Of a stretch of 64,000 bases of DNA, positions 1 to 9,233 are shown one piece after another. Position 1 is the first letter of the stretch; each line of letters starts with the position of its first letter. The DNA comes from an uncultured Pelagibacteraceae bacterium. Lineage in GTDB: Bacteria; Pseudomonadota; Alphaproteobacteria; Pelagibacterales; Pelagibacteraceae. Both the position numbers and the translations under genes were made by a program. The notes under the pieces were generated by a model. The model ran no database searches. It worked only from the letters and a program-made list of their open reading frames with translations, and was not told the DNA's origin. The stretch spans positions 16,001 through 80,000 of the forward strand of contig CACKHK010000003.1 of assembly GCA_902599955.1 (NCBI GenBank), read 5' to 3'.

Positions 1-22
1 TTATCTACAAAATTTTAGATAA
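1..22. terminator. Small hairpin downstream of aroB
   Basis: A perfect 7-bp inverted repeat (TTATCTA/TAGATAA) with an 8-nt loop lies just past the aroB stop codon, which is read from the reverse strand. It could act as a weak terminator or 3' stabiliser for aroK-aroB. No strong T-tract follows, and AT-rich DNA makes such short repeats by chance. I see nothing else in bases 1-59. Confidence 0.25.
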
Positions 23-59
23 CGAATTAAAAAATAATATTCACTCTTTACAAATAAAA

Positions 60-1163
60 TTAATTTAAACTGTTAAAAATATATCTCTTTAAAATTAAAG
101 GATTGATCTGAAAGTCTATTTTTATTTTACCAAAATTTTTTATTAGTATTAAGTTAATTTTCTCAGAATTATTTTTTTTATCACTTTTCATAAAATTTAA
201 AATCTTATCAGTATCTTTTTTTTTAAAAAAATTATTTATTTTTACTTTCATGCCGATCCTATTTATATGGCTCATAATAATATTTAATTTATTTTTTGAT
301 AGATTTCCACTTTGAAGGCTAAATTCTACTGAACTTTTTATACCTAAAATAACAGCTTCTCCATGATTTAATTTTTTAGAAAAACCTAACGCTGACTCAT
401 ATGCATGTGCAAAAGTGTGACCCAAATTTAATACTTTCCTAAAATTTTTCTCATTTACATCTTTTTCCACTACAATTTTCTTTAAAGTACAAGCCTTTAA
501 AATTGAGTTTTCAATAAAAGGTGATTTTAATCTTAAAATTTTTTCTAAATTTTTATCTAGATATACAAAACTTTTATAACTATCTATGATGCTACTTTTT
601 AGTATTTCAGCATATCCACATATAATTTCTCTTTTAGGTAAAGAATTTAAAATATCAATATCGGATACAACCAAGTCTGGTTGATAAAAACTACCAACTA
701 AATTTTTTCCATATTTATTATTTATGCCAGTTTTTCCACCAATTGATGAGTCTACTTGTGAAAGCAAAGTTGAAGGAATATTTATAAATTTTAAACCTCT
801 TTTAAAAGTGCTTGATGCAAACCCAACGATATCTCCAATTATTCCTCCACCAAAAGAAATAACACAATCTGATCTATTAAATCTTCTTTCAAATAAAATT
901 TTATGAACTTTTTCAATTGTCGTATAATTTTTATTTTTTTCTGATGGCACTAATTCAATTTCGAATATTTTTTTGGATTTTAGTTTCTTATATAATGTTT
1001 TTTTAAACTTATACGGAATATTTTTATCTGCAACAATTAAGCATTTTTCGAAAGTTATATTATTATTTTTAAAAATTTTATCTATTTTGTTTATTAAGCC
1101 TCTTCCAATGAGAATTGAGTAATTTTTAGTATTGGTTCTTATATTTATTTTATTTATTTTCAT
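60..1163 (-). CDS. aroB: 3-dehydroquinate synthase
   Basis: Second shikimate-pathway enzyme, turning DAHP into 3-dehydroquinate in the cytosol with NAD+ and a divalent metal. The 367 residues are the usual length. Visible are the glycine-rich cofactor segment SFGGGIIGDIVG (about 103-114), the substrate loop STLLSQVDSSIGGKTG (131-146), and metal ligands expected for the family: E186 in GYAEILK, H249 in NLGHTFAHA and H267 in NHGEA. The start overlaps the end of aroK by 14 nt, so the pair is one translationally coupled operon, as in many proteobacteria. No odd features. Confidence 0.97.
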   Translation of the reverse strand: MKINKINIRTNTKNYSILIGRGLINKIDKIFKNNNITFEKCLIVADKNIPYKFKKTLYKKLKSKKIFEIELVPSEKNKNYTTIEKVHKILFERRFNRSDCVISFGGGIIGDIVGFASSTFKRGLKFINIPSTLLSQVDSSIGGKTGINNKYGKNLVGSFYQPDLVVSDIDILNSLPKREIICGYAEILKSSIIDSYKSFVYLDKNLEKILRLKSPFIENSILKACTLKKIVVEKDVNEKNFRKVLNLGHTFAHAYESALGFSKKLNHGEAVILGIKSSVEFSLQSGNLSKNKLNIIMSHINRIGMKVKINNFFKKKDTDKILNFMKSDKKNNSEKINLILIKNFGKIKIDFQINPLILKRYIFNSLN

Positions 1164-1662
1164 AAATATCTAATATCATATTTATAATTTGAACTTTGTC
1201 TAATTTATCACAATTTATTTTATAGTTTGACAATTCATAAATTTTTGATCTTTCTTTGATTAAATTATTTATTTTATCTTTAGTGAGGTTCTTCACCATT
1301 GGCCTTTTTTTACTTTTGTATATTCTATTTATAATTGTTTCATTTTTCCAATTTAGCCAAAAAGATAAGCATGTTTTTTGACATACTTTTCTTATTGACG
1401 AATTAATAAATCCTCCACCCCCTAAAGAAATTACGTTTTTTTCAGATTTGAGATATTCTAGAGAAATTTTTTCCTCAATTTTTCTAAAATAGTTTTCTCC
1501 GTTTTTTTTAAAAATATCTGAAATACTTAATGACTCAACTTCCTCTATCTTTTGATCAATATCTATAAAACCGATATTTAATTTTTTTGATAAAATTTTA
1601 CCAATAGAGGATTTTCCAGATCCCATCATTCCAATTAATACAATATTTTTTTTTGATTTCAT
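1150..1662 (-). CDS. aroK: Shikimate kinase
   Basis: ATP-dependent kinase forming shikimate 3-phosphate. At 170 residues it is a normal single-domain NMP-kinase-like fold: P-loop GMMGSGKS at 11-18, a D-x-D element (FIDIDQ) after strand 2, the substrate-binding glycine run SLGGGGF near residue 80, and a basic lid with KRPMV near residue 120. It is the first gene of aroK-aroB. Its start lies about 55 nt from the divergent ORF at 1718, so both promoters must fit in that AT-rich gap. Confidence 0.97.
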   Translation of the reverse strand: MKSKKNIVLIGMMGSGKSSIGKILSKKLNIGFIDIDQKIEEVESLSISDIFKKNGENYFRKIEEKISLEYLKSEKNVISLGGGGFINSSIRKVCQKTCLSFWLNWKNETIINRIYKSKKRPMVKNLTKDKINNLIKERSKIYELSNYKINCDKLDKVQIINMILDIYENK

Positions 1663-1717
1663 TAGTTTCTATATTGAAAAAACACAAATATGTCTTATTT
1701 TGAAATTATTAAATTAT

Positions 1718-1900
1718 ATGCAATTTACAAAAAATACAAGTAAAGGCAAATTCTTAAGCTTAGGCTTTGTTTTGAAAACTTTAATTGCCATTTTTATAAT
1801 TATATTTGGCTTTATTTTAATTAATCAGATCAATTTACCTGCACCAATTAAACAAATTGAAAAAATCTTACCAAATGAAAATTTCAAAACAATTAAGTAA
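1718..1900 (+). CDS. Small single-pass membrane protein, unknown function
   Basis: The track starts this ORF at a TTG (1700); the ATG at 1718 giving 60 residues looks more natural. It has a basic N-terminus (KNTSKGKF), one hydrophobic helix (about LGFVLKTLIAIFIIIFGFIL) and a short lysine-rich tail with a PAPIKQIEKILP segment. It overlaps the next gene by 26 nt in another frame, which suggests coupling with the secreted protein downstream. I do not recognise the family. Single-helix ORFs can arise by chance in AT-rich DNA, so its reality rests mainly on position and the absence of any other gene here. Confidence 0.55.
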   Translation: MQFTKNTSKGKFLSLGFVLKTLIAIFIIIFGFILINQINLPAPIKQIEKILPNENFKTIK

Positions 1901-3611
1901 GATCTTAATTTTAATATTTTTTATTTTGTTAGTTCAATCCACTAAGGCGGAGGAAGTAAAAGAGATTTGGTCTGAGATAGAAAAAAAAGATATCTCCAAT
2001 AATGAGTCAGAAAATAATGATAATAGTACAGTTGTCGTAAATCAAGTTGAAGGCGTTGAAGTAAAATTTTCTGATGAAAATATTCTAGTAGATCAAAATT
2101 TAGATAACTCTAATATTTTGTTGTCTGGGTTATTTGACCCTGATGATAACGATTTGAAACTTGATATGTGGTCAAGAACAGATGGAGCAGCAATTAAAAA
2201 GCAGCTTGAAAGAATACAGTCTAAAAATTTATCCAGTTTTTCTGAGAGATTAATGGATGTAGCATTATTAACAAACTCTTATATTCCAAATCAAAATTTC
2301 TCTCAGGATGAATTTGAAAGATATACACTTGATCATCTAATTAAAAAAAAAGACTTTAATCTAGTTGAGCAGTTCATTCAAAAAAATTCATCAGTAAAAG
2401 ATAAAGAAAGACTTATAAAACATATAGCTGATTACTATTTGTCATTAAACAAAATAGAAAACTCATGTTCAGCTATTAATAGTTTGAGTTTAATAACAGA
2501 GGAATATTTAACGTATTACAAAATTTACTGTTTAATTATTCAGGATAAAAAAAATGAGGCTCAGCTGTTGTTTGATTTAAACTCTGAGATAGACAGTTTG
2601 AATGATTTTTTTGTTAAAAAGTTTGAAGTTTTAATGGGATATGAGGATAATAATTATATTTTATCTGACGAAAATATTCTCTATTTCCACTTATCTCACA
2701 AAACAGATAAAAAGTTAATATATTATCCTTCAGTAGAGTCCAAAGAATTTATTTGGAAATATTTATCTAATTCAAATTTACTAAAAAATTTAAATGATTT
2801 TAATCTCAGTGATATCGACCAGGTAAAGTTTGTAGAAAAAGCAACTAGCGAAGGCATTTTTGAAGAAAGAGATTTATTGAATTTGTACAAAAAATTTCAA
2901 TTTGAGATTGATGATTTAATCAATTACGAGAAAGCATTCAAAAATTTACCTGATTATGAAGGAAGAGCTCTACTATATCAGAGGTATCTACTTACAGATA
3001 ATATTGAAAAAAAACTTATATTATTATCAAAATTGAATAATTCTTTTGAAAAATCAAGTTTTAAAAAATCATTTGATGATGAGCTGTCTAAATTATTAAA
3101 AAAAATGGATAAAGAAGAAATTCCTCCAAAATTTTCTTCTTTTTATTTAAATAACTTAGTAACTGATGAAAACAAAAAAAATAAAATTAAGTTTAATGAC
3201 GAAATTTTTCATCAATCAAAAGTATTAAATTATTTTTTGAATAAGCAAAGCTTACCTAAAACACAAAAATTAACTGACAATTTGTTGTCAAAGATAAAAA
3301 AAGATAAAAAATATTCTTTTGACTTTAAAGATATTGTATTGCTGCAATCGCTGAGAGCAGATGGAATTCAAATAGGTGAAATCGATGAACTGTCTCAATA
3401 TATATCCGAATTAAATCCTGAATTTGATAAAATGATAGATAATAATGAGTCAGGTATGATATTATTAAAACTAGTTGAAATTATTGGCGAAAAAGAGCTA
3501 GATGAATTAAATAATAGAACATTGAGTCTAATAGTTGAAGTTATGAATAGAGCAAAATTAATTAGTTTGAGAAATGAACTATTGTTGGAAATTCTACCAT
3601 TAAAAGTTTAA
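1875..3611 (+). CDS. Secreted or periplasmic helical protein, unknown function
   Basis: The longest frame begins at a TTG (1857), but the ATG at 1875 begins a classical signal peptide: MKISKQLSK, then ILILIFFILLVQSTKA ending in a signal peptidase-like site, so I use it (578 residues). The mature part starts with an acidic, Asn-rich low-complexity stretch and continues as predicted helical, charged sequence with repeated Leu/Lys/Asp-rich segments, compatible with an alpha-solenoid (TPR-like) periplasmic protein; that is inference. There are no cysteine motifs and no enzyme signature. It lies 15 nt upstream of def on the same strand. I do not recognise the family. Confidence 0.8.
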   Translation: MKISKQLSKILILIFFILLVQSTKAEEVKEIWSEIEKKDISNNESENNDNSTVVVNQVEGVEVKFSDENILVDQNLDNSNILLSGLFDPDDNDLKLDMWSRTDGAAIKKQLERIQSKNLSSFSERLMDVALLTNSYIPNQNFSQDEFERYTLDHLIKKKDFNLVEQFIQKNSSVKDKERLIKHIADYYLSLNKIENSCSAINSLSLITEEYLTYYKIYCLIIQDKKNEAQLLFDLNSEIDSLNDFFVKKFEVLMGYEDNNYILSDENILYFHLSHKTDKKLIYYPSVESKEFIWKYLSNSNLLKNLNDFNLSDIDQVKFVEKATSEGIFEERDLLNLYKKFQFEIDDLINYEKAFKNLPDYEGRALLYQRYLLTDNIEKKLILLSKLNNSFEKSSFKKSFDDELSKLLKKMDKEEIPPKFSSFYLNNLVTDENKKNKIKFNDEIFHQSKVLNYFLNKQSLPKTQKLTDNLLSKIKKDKKYSFDFKDIVLLQSLRADGIQIGEIDELSQYISELNPEFDKMIDNNESGMILLKLVEIIGEKELDELNNRTLSLIVEVMNRAKLISLRNELLLEILPLKV

Positions 3612-3626
3612 AATATAACATCCGCC

Positions 3627-4148
3627 ATGACAATAAAAACCATTATAACTGAACCTAACGAGATTTTAAGACAAGTTTCAAAAGCAGTGATAAGAGTTGG
3701 TAATGATGAAAGAAAACTTATGGATGACATGTTAGAAACAATGTATGCGGCTAATGGTATTGGTTTGGCAGCAATTCAAATAGGAATCCCAAAGAGAATT
3801 ATAGTTATGGATATTTCAAAGGATGGGAATAAAAATCCATTGTTTTTTGTTAATCCAATAATAAAAAATAAAGACAAAGAAAAAACAACATATGAAGAAG
3901 GGTGTTTGTCTGTACCCAATTATTTTGCTGAAGTTGATAGACCTAAATATTGTGAGGTAGAATATTTAGATTATAATGGAGAAGATAAAATTTTAAAAGC
4001 TGATGGCCTTCTTGCAACTTGTATACAACATGAAATGGATCATCTTGAAGGGATACTTTTCATAGATTATTTATCTAAATTAAAAAAAACAATGATTGTC
4101 AAAAAATTATCAAAGAAAAAAAATAATCCTGATCGTATTATTGTTTAA
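3627..4148 (+). CDS. def: Peptide deformylase
   Basis: Removes the N-formyl group from nascent proteins. All three family motifs are present in this 173-residue protein: GIGLAAIQ (44-51), EGCLSVP (near 95, the metal-ligand cysteine) and QHEMDHLEG (near 135, two histidine ligands and the catalytic Glu). It is followed by fmt with stop and start sharing one base (TAATG), which couples the enzyme that adds the formyl group with the one that removes it. Confidence 0.98.
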   Translation: MTIKTIITEPNEILRQVSKAVIRVGNDERKLMDDMLETMYAANGIGLAAIQIGIPKRIIVMDISKDGNKNPLFFVNPIIKNKDKEKTTYEEGCLSVPNYFAEVDRPKYCEVEYLDYNGEDKILKADGLLATCIQHEMDHLEGILFIDYLSKLKKTMIVKKLSKKKNNPDRIIV

Positions 4149-5068
4149 TGAGCAAAAAAATTGCTTTTATGGGTACACCCAGTATTTCGGGTCAAATATT
4201 GAAATCATTGTACCAAAATGGTTTTGAAATTGAAATTGTATATACCCAGCCACCTGTTTCATCAAATAGAGGATATAAATTAAATAAATCTCCTGTTCAT
4301 ATTATGGCTGAAATATTGAATATTCCAGTTAGAACTCCAGTAAAATTAGATAATCCTGAGGAAAAAGAATTTATAAAAAGTAAAAATATTGATTTAGGTA
4401 TAGTTGTTGCATATGGCCAAATTTTAAAAAAAGATATCTTAGCACTACCAAAATTTGGATGGATAAACATCCATTATTCACTTCTACCAAAATTGCGAGG
4501 TGCAGCTCCAATCCAAAGGGCCATTATGAATAATGAGAATTTAACAGGAATTTCAATTATGAAGATGGATGAGGGTTTAGACACAGGTCCAGTTTGCAAT
4601 CAATATCCAATAAAAATATTAGATAATGAAAATAGTGAAGATTTGTCTAAAAGATTAAGCAGTTTAGCTTCTGAAAAGATTTTAGAAAATATTGATAATA
4701 TTTTAGAAAATAAAGCTTTATTCAAAGATCAAGATCATAGTCAATCTTCATATGCAAAAAAAATCAAAAAAGAAGAAGGAAAAATAAATTGGCAAGAAAA
4801 TAATAAAAAGATTATAGGAAAAATAAATGGTTTATATCCCAATCCGGGTGGATGGTTTGAGTTTCAAGGAGAAAGATATAAAATCCATAAAGCTGAATTA
4901 TCAATTAATACTGGAAAAGTAGGCTACGTCTTGTCGGATAATTTAGAAATTGGTTGTGGTGAAAATTCTATTAAAATTATTGAAATTCAAAGACAAGGAA
5001 AAAAAGTCCAAAAAACTGGGGAGTTTTTGCTAGGTAGTCAAATTAAGAAGGGTACCAATTTGAATTAG
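4148..5068 (+). CDS. fmt: Methionyl-tRNA formyltransferase
   Basis: Transfers a formyl group from 10-formyl-THF to initiator Met-tRNA. The 306 residues comprise an N-terminal formyltransferase domain and a C-terminal OB-like tRNA-binding domain (from about 205). Catalytic elements are visible: NIHYSLLPKLRGAAP (Asn and His near 106-108) and the Asp in MDEGLDTGP near 145. It overlaps def by one base and is followed after 2 nt by truA, so def-fmt-truA is one transcription unit. Confidence 0.97.
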   Translation: MSKKIAFMGTPSISGQILKSLYQNGFEIEIVYTQPPVSSNRGYKLNKSPVHIMAEILNIPVRTPVKLDNPEEKEFIKSKNIDLGIVVAYGQILKKDILALPKFGWINIHYSLLPKLRGAAPIQRAIMNNENLTGISIMKMDEGLDTGPVCNQYPIKILDNENSEDLSKRLSSLASEKILENIDNILENKALFKDQDHSQSSYAKKIKKEEGKINWQENNKKIIGKINGLYPNPGGWFEFQGERYKIHKAELSINTGKVGYVLSDNLEIGCGENSIKIIEIQRQGKKVQKTGEFLLGSQIKKGTNLN

Positions 5069-5070
5069 AT

Positions 5071-5811
5071 ATGTTTCGTTATCAAATTTTAATTGAGTAT
5101 GTCGGTAGCTCTTTTATAGGATGGCAAGTTCAAAAAAAAGGTAAAACCATTCAAGGATTAATTCAAAAAAAGATTTCAAAACTTTTAGATGAAAAAATAA
5201 TTGTTACTGGTTCTGGAAGAACAGATGCTGGCGTTCATGCTATTGAACAATCTGCACATTTTGACTGTATGAATAAAATTAAAAATTTAAAAAAGTTTTT
5301 AAATTCTATTAATTATTTTCTTAATAAAAACGAAATAGCTATTTTGAAAATTAGAAAACAAAGTTTAAATTTTCACGCACGTTTTTCAGCAAAAGAAAGA
5401 GTATATAAGTATGTTATTTATAATCAATCAACCAAGCCTATTATTCAAAATAATCGAGGATGGTTTGTTATAAAAAAACTTGATTTTGAAAGTATGAAAA
5501 TGGGATCAAAAAAATTAATTGGAACTCATGATTTTTCTTCATTTAGAGCCTCAGGATGTAATGCAAAAAGTCCAATTAAATTGATGAAATTAGTAAAAAT
5601 AAAAAAATTAAAAAGTAAAATTGAATTTGAATTTAGATCACAATCATTTTTAAAGCAGCAAGTAAGGTCGATGGTAGGTTGTTTGAAATTTATTGGAGAA
5701 AAAAAATGGTCTATTAAAAAATTTGTGAAAGTTATAAAGTCAAAGAATAGAAAATTATGTGCGCCTCCTGCACCTGCCGAGGGATTGTATTTAGTAAAAG
5801 TAAAATACTAA
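5071..5811 (+). CDS. truA: tRNA pseudouridine(38-40) synthase
   Basis: Forms pseudouridine in the anticodon stem-loop of tRNAs. At 246 residues it is a normal TruA. The catalytic Asp lies in GSGRTDAGVHA (about 47-57), and the second signature SFLKQQVRSMVGCL (about 190-203) is clear. It is the last gene of def-fmt-truA. Its stop codon overlaps, on the opposite strand, the stop of the SET-domain gene by 4 nt, leaving no space for a terminator. Confidence 0.97.
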   Translation: MFRYQILIEYVGSSFIGWQVQKKGKTIQGLIQKKISKLLDEKIIVTGSGRTDAGVHAIEQSAHFDCMNKIKNLKKFLNSINYFLNKNEIAILKIRKQSLNFHARFSAKERVYKYVIYNQSTKPIIQNNRGWFVIKKLDFESMKMGSKKLIGTHDFSSFRASGCNAKSPIKLMKLVKIKKLKSKIEFEFRSQSFLKQQVRSMVGCLKFIGEKKWSIKKFVKVIKSKNRKLCAPPAPAEGLYLVKVKY

Positions 5812-6281
5812 TTTTTTTTATTACTCATTGCGAATTTTTTGTTAATTCTCCACCTAGACTCTGCTCTTACAATATAGCCACAACAATTTTTTGATTTACA
5901 TTTACAAGGAAATTGCTTGTAATCTTTATCAAAGCCAAAACCATAGTCACAAGTCAGTTCCTCACCTTTTTTTATATCTTTGATTGCTTTAACCCATATC
6001 TTAAGCCCTTTACCGTCATAATCACAATTATTTTCACAAGAATGATTTATTAGTCCGGCTGTATTCCATGGAAAGTCCCCATCAAGATCATATTTTTTAT
6101 TTACAGTAAATAAATATATTGGTTTACTATTATCGTATTTATCGGACTCTTCTGTTTGTTTCTTTGTAATTAATTTTCCAATATAATCTATTATCTTCTC
6201 ACCCTCTTTTATATCTCGTGTAGCGTAAAGTCCTTTACCTTTTTTATCAATATCTGACTTTTTAATTTTATATGGTTTCAT
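5808..6281 (-). CDS. SET-domain protein lysine methyltransferase with post-SET motif
   Basis: A compact SET-domain protein of 157 residues, predicted to transfer methyl from S-adenosylmethionine to a protein lysine. The SET landmarks occur in order: KGKGLYATRDIKEGEKII (about 14-31), the pseudoknot motif NTAGLINHSCENNCDYDG (about 74-91) with the invariant NHSC, and GEELTCDYGF (about 111-120, normally ELxYDY). A cysteine cluster CKCKSKNCCG near 126 matches a post-SET zinc site. Its substrate is unknown: ribosomal proteins, cytochrome c and DNA-binding proteins are all possible. It lies 31 nt downstream of an HDAC-family gene on the same strand. Confidence 0.9.
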   Translation of the reverse strand: MKPYKIKKSDIDKKGKGLYATRDIKEGEKIIDYIGKLITKKQTEESDKYDNSKPIYLFTVNKKYDLDGDFPWNTAGLINHSCENNCDYDGKGLKIWVKAIKDIKKGEELTCDYGFGFDKDYKQFPCKCKSKNCCGYIVRAESRWRINKKFAMSNKKN

Positions 6282-6312
6282 ATTTCTTTACATATTATTT
6301 AGAAAATATTTA

Positions 6313-7242
6313 TCAATTAAATTCTATTAATGCATCAACATGTCGTTTAGTACTGCTTTGTAGTGCTCTTAAATCGTAGCCTCCTTCAAGAATTGAAACT
6401 ACTCTCCCCTTACAAAAAGATTTTGAACACTCTAATGTTCTTTTAGTAATTTTGTAAAAATCTTCTGAACTTAGCATGAGTTGCGCTAAAGGATCATCAA
6501 TATGCGCATCAAAACCCGCAGAAAACAATAGAAATTCTGGTTTAAATGTCTTTAATTTATTTAAAACGATTTCGTAGGCATTTAAATATTCTTCTGAGGT
6601 TGTCCCAGCTTTTAATGGAATATTTAATACATTATCATAATTTCCCTTTTCTTTTTCCGATCCTGAACCTGGGTAGTATGGATATTGGTGAGTTGAAATA
6701 TATAAAACTTTTTTGTTATCGTAGAAAATATTTTGTGTCCCATTACCATGGTGAACATCAAAATCAATTATAGCAATTTTATTGTATTTATATTTTTCAA
6801 TTAAATAATTAGCACCAACAGCTACATTATTATAAATACAAAATCCCATAGCTTTATCTTTTTCGGCATGATGACCAGGCGGTCTGACAGCACAAAATGC
6901 ATTTTTAAATTCTTTATTTTCTACACCATTTATTGCTGAAATTATTGAGCCTACTGCATCTTTTGTTGCATCTTTGCTTCCAGGAGAAATGATTGTGTCT
7001 CCGTCTAAAAATACTAAACCTTTTTTAGGAAATGATTTTTCTACTTGATTAACATAATTCTCAGAATGAGTTTTATTAATAAGGGATAAATTAAATTTTG
7101 CTGGTTTTTTCCATATAAGATTTTTGTCGTCTATCTTTTTAAAATTTTCAATTACTGCAGTAACCCTATCAATTTTTTCTGGATGACTATTTCCAGTATC
7201 ATGATTTTTATAGGTATCTGATATTATAAGGCCAGTCTTCAC
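6313..7242 (-). CDS. Histone deacetylase/acetylpolyamine amidohydrolase family enzyme
   Basis: Zinc-dependent deacylase of the arginase/HDAC fold, 309 residues. Catalytic landmarks are complete: the His-His dyad in RPPGHHAEKDKAMGFC, metal ligands in IIDFDVHHGNGT (Asp and His), a third Asp in SAGFDAHIDDPLAQ, and the transition-state Tyr in LEGGYD. Bacterial members act on acetylpolyamines, acetylated metabolites or acetyl-lysines, and the sequence alone does not decide. It overlaps dapE by 4 nt, so it is translated from the same mRNA as dapE and dapD, and the SET-domain gene follows it. No signal peptide, so cytosolic. Confidence 0.93.
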   Translation of the reverse strand: MKTGLIISDTYKNHDTGNSHPEKIDRVTAVIENFKKIDDKNLIWKKPAKFNLSLINKTHSENYVNQVEKSFPKKGLVFLDGDTIISPGSKDATKDAVGSIISAINGVENKEFKNAFCAVRPPGHHAEKDKAMGFCIYNNVAVGANYLIEKYKYNKIAIIDFDVHHGNGTQNIFYDNKKVLYISTHQYPYYPGSGSEKEKGNYDNVLNIPLKAGTTSEEYLNAYEIVLNKLKTFKPEFLLFSAGFDAHIDDPLAQLMLSSEDFYKITKRTLECSKSFCKGRVVSILEGGYDLRALQSSTKRHVDALIEFN

Positions 7243-8396
7243 TTAAAGTAATGTTTTAAAATATTTAAATAAATTAAGCTTAATTTTTTCAAATCAGTCA
7301 ATGAAACTGCTTCATCAACTTTATGCATTGTTTTTCCAACTAAGCCAAATTCTAAACACGGAGCAATTTTTCTTATAAATCTAGCATCTGAGGTACCCCC
7401 AGTTGTTGACAGTTTTGGTTTTATTTTAGTTATTTCTTTTATAATTTTTTGTATCATAAAAGTCGTATGATTTGGCTTTGTAAGAAAAGCCTCTCCTGAA
7501 ACAGCATAATCAATTTTATATTTGGATTTAGTTTTATTACAGATTTTTTTCAAAATCTTTTCGATCTTATTTTTGATTGAATTTGAAGTATGCTTGTTAT
7601 TAAATCTTATATTAAATGTTGCATAAGCAATTCCAGGAATAACATTATCTGCGGTATTATGTATATTAATTTTTGTGATTTCCAGGTTTGTAGGCTGAAA
7701 ATCTTTTGTACCTTTATCAAATTTTATGTCTTTAAGTTCCTTTAGTATTTTTACAATGGTTGTAGAAGGGTTGTTTGCTCTATGAGGATAAGCTACATGC
7801 CCTTGTATACCCGTAATTGTTAATCGACCAGTCATGCTGCCTCTTCGCCCAATTTTTATCATTTCTCCTAATTTATTTGGATTTGTTGGCTCTCCGACTA
7901 AGCAAAAGTCTATTTTTTCTTTTCTCTTTTTTAAGTAATCAACAACTTTTTTAGTTCCATTAATAGCAACACCTTCCTCGTCTCCAGTAATCAAAAGACT
8001 TACTGATCCCTTAAATCCTCTATTTTTTTGAATAAAAATACTAACAGCAGACACGAATGCAGCAATTGAGCTTTTCATATCATTTGCTCCTCTACCGATT
8101 AAATGACCTTTCTTAATTGATGGCTTAAATGGGTTTACCGTCCAATCATTTAAATTTCCAGCAGGGACAACATCTAGATGTCCTGCATAACAAAAGTTAG
8201 GACCATTATTTCCTAATCTTGCATATAGGTTTTTGACTGGTTCACTTCCTTTTTCCTTAAACTCAAGAATTTTAGTTTTAAACCCAAGTTTTTTTAGCTT
8301 CCTTTCCAGAAATTTCATAACTCCTGCATCTTTGGGAGTTACAGTTGGAAATCTAATTAGCTCCTTTGCTAACTGTAATTCATTTATAATTGTCAT
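7239..8396 (-). CDS. dapE: Succinyl-diaminopimelate desuccinylase
   Basis: M20-family di-zinc amidohydrolase that releases LL-diaminopimelate in lysine and peptidoglycan synthesis; 385 residues. Metal-site motifs: CYAGHLDVVPAG (His ligand), GRGANDMKSS (bridging Asp), TGDEEGVAINGT (catalytic Glu and ligand Glu), VGEPTN, GGTSDARF and a C-terminal GLVGKTMHKVDE (His ligand). It sits directly after dapD with 5 nt between, so the two succinylase-branch enzymes are co-expressed. Confidence 0.96.
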   Translation of the reverse strand: MTIINELQLAKELIRFPTVTPKDAGVMKFLERKLKKLGFKTKILEFKEKGSEPVKNLYARLGNNGPNFCYAGHLDVVPAGNLNDWTVNPFKPSIKKGHLIGRGANDMKSSIAAFVSAVSIFIQKNRGFKGSVSLLITGDEEGVAINGTKKVVDYLKKRKEKIDFCLVGEPTNPNKLGEMIKIGRRGSMTGRLTITGIQGHVAYPHRANNPSTTIVKILKELKDIKFDKGTKDFQPTNLEITKINIHNTADNVIPGIAYATFNIRFNNKHTSNSIKNKIEKILKKICNKTKSKYKIDYAVSGEAFLTKPNHTTFMIQKIIKEITKIKPKLSTTGGTSDARFIRKIAPCLEFGLVGKTMHKVDEAVSLTDLKKLSLIYLNILKHYFK

Positions 8397-8401
8397 TTAA
8401 A

Positions 8402-9229
8402 CTATTCTCTTAAGAGATCGTTAATAGAAGTTTTTGATCTGGTTTTCTCATCAACTTGTTTGATTATTACTGCACAATATAGAGAGGGTGCAGATGAATT
8501 ATTTTTATCTGGAAGTGAACCTGGAACCACAACTGAATAAGGAGGAATTTTTCCATAAGTAATTTCACCAGTTTTTCTATTAACAATTTTTGTAGATTGT
8601 CCAATGTACATTCCCATACTTAGAACAGATCCTTCTCCTACAATTACACCCTCTACAACTTCAGACATTGCACCCAAAAAAACATTATCTTCTATAATTG
8701 TCGGAAGTGCTTGTGCAGGTTCTAATACACCACCGACACCTGATCCTGCAGAGATATGACAATTTTTCCCTATTTGGCTGCAACTTCCTGCTCTTGCAAA
8801 TGTATCAATCATTGTACCTTCATCAATATATGCGCCGATATTAACGTAGCATGGCATTAAAACTGCATTTTTACCTATAAAACTTCCTTTCCTTACTGGA
8901 GAGTTAGGAACCATTCTAAAACCAGCTTTTTCATGATCTTCTTTTGTCCATCCTGCTGTTTTACCTTTAAGTAAATGCGATTTATCATACCAACTACTGT
9001 AAGGACCATTCAAGTTTTCCATAGGATGCAATCTGAAACTCAACATGATTGCTTTTTTTAAATGTTGATGAGTTACCCACTCACCATTTATTTTCTCAGC
9101 CACTCTCGATCTACCACTATCTAAATCATCGATAACTTGATTTATTGTATCTTTAAGAGACTGTTCAGATGACGGGTTTACTTGATCTCTATTTTCCCAA
9201 GCATCATTTATAATATTTTCTATACTCAT
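8402..9229 (-). CDS. dapD: 2,3,4,5-tetrahydropyridine-2,6-dicarboxylate N-succinyltransferase
   Basis: Adds succinyl-CoA-derived succinate to tetrahydrodipicolinate in lysine/mDAP synthesis. The protein (275 residues) shows an N-terminal helical domain and then a left-handed beta-helix of hexapeptide repeats ([20 protein letters not shown] and following), with the conserved [17 protein letters not shown] stretch. Length and motifs are standard. Just upstream in the same operon is a HAD phosphatase with a 4-nt gap. Confidence 0.97.
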   Translation of the reverse strand: MSIENIINDAWENRDQVNPSSEQSLKDTINQVIDDLDSGRSRVAEKINGEWVTHQHLKKAIMLSFRLHPMENLNGPYSSWYDKSHLLKGKTAGWTKEDHEKAGFRMVPNSPVRKGSFIGKNAVLMPCYVNIGAYIDEGTMIDTFARAGSCSQIGKNCHISAGSGVGGVLEPAQALPTIIEDNVFLGAMSEVVEGVIVGEGSVLSMGMYIGQSTKIVNRKTGEITYGKIPPYSVVVPGSLPDKNNSSAPSLYCAVIIKQVDEKTRSKTSINDLLRE

Positions 9230-9233
9230 AATT

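Noticed and set aside
1857-1874. TTG start of the secreted protein in the track
   Set aside because: The ATG at 1875 gives a clean signal peptide; the extra six residues spoil it.
6546-6773. 75-aa forward ORF
   Set aside because: Antisense to the catalytic core of the HDAC-family gene; composition reflects the shadow frame.
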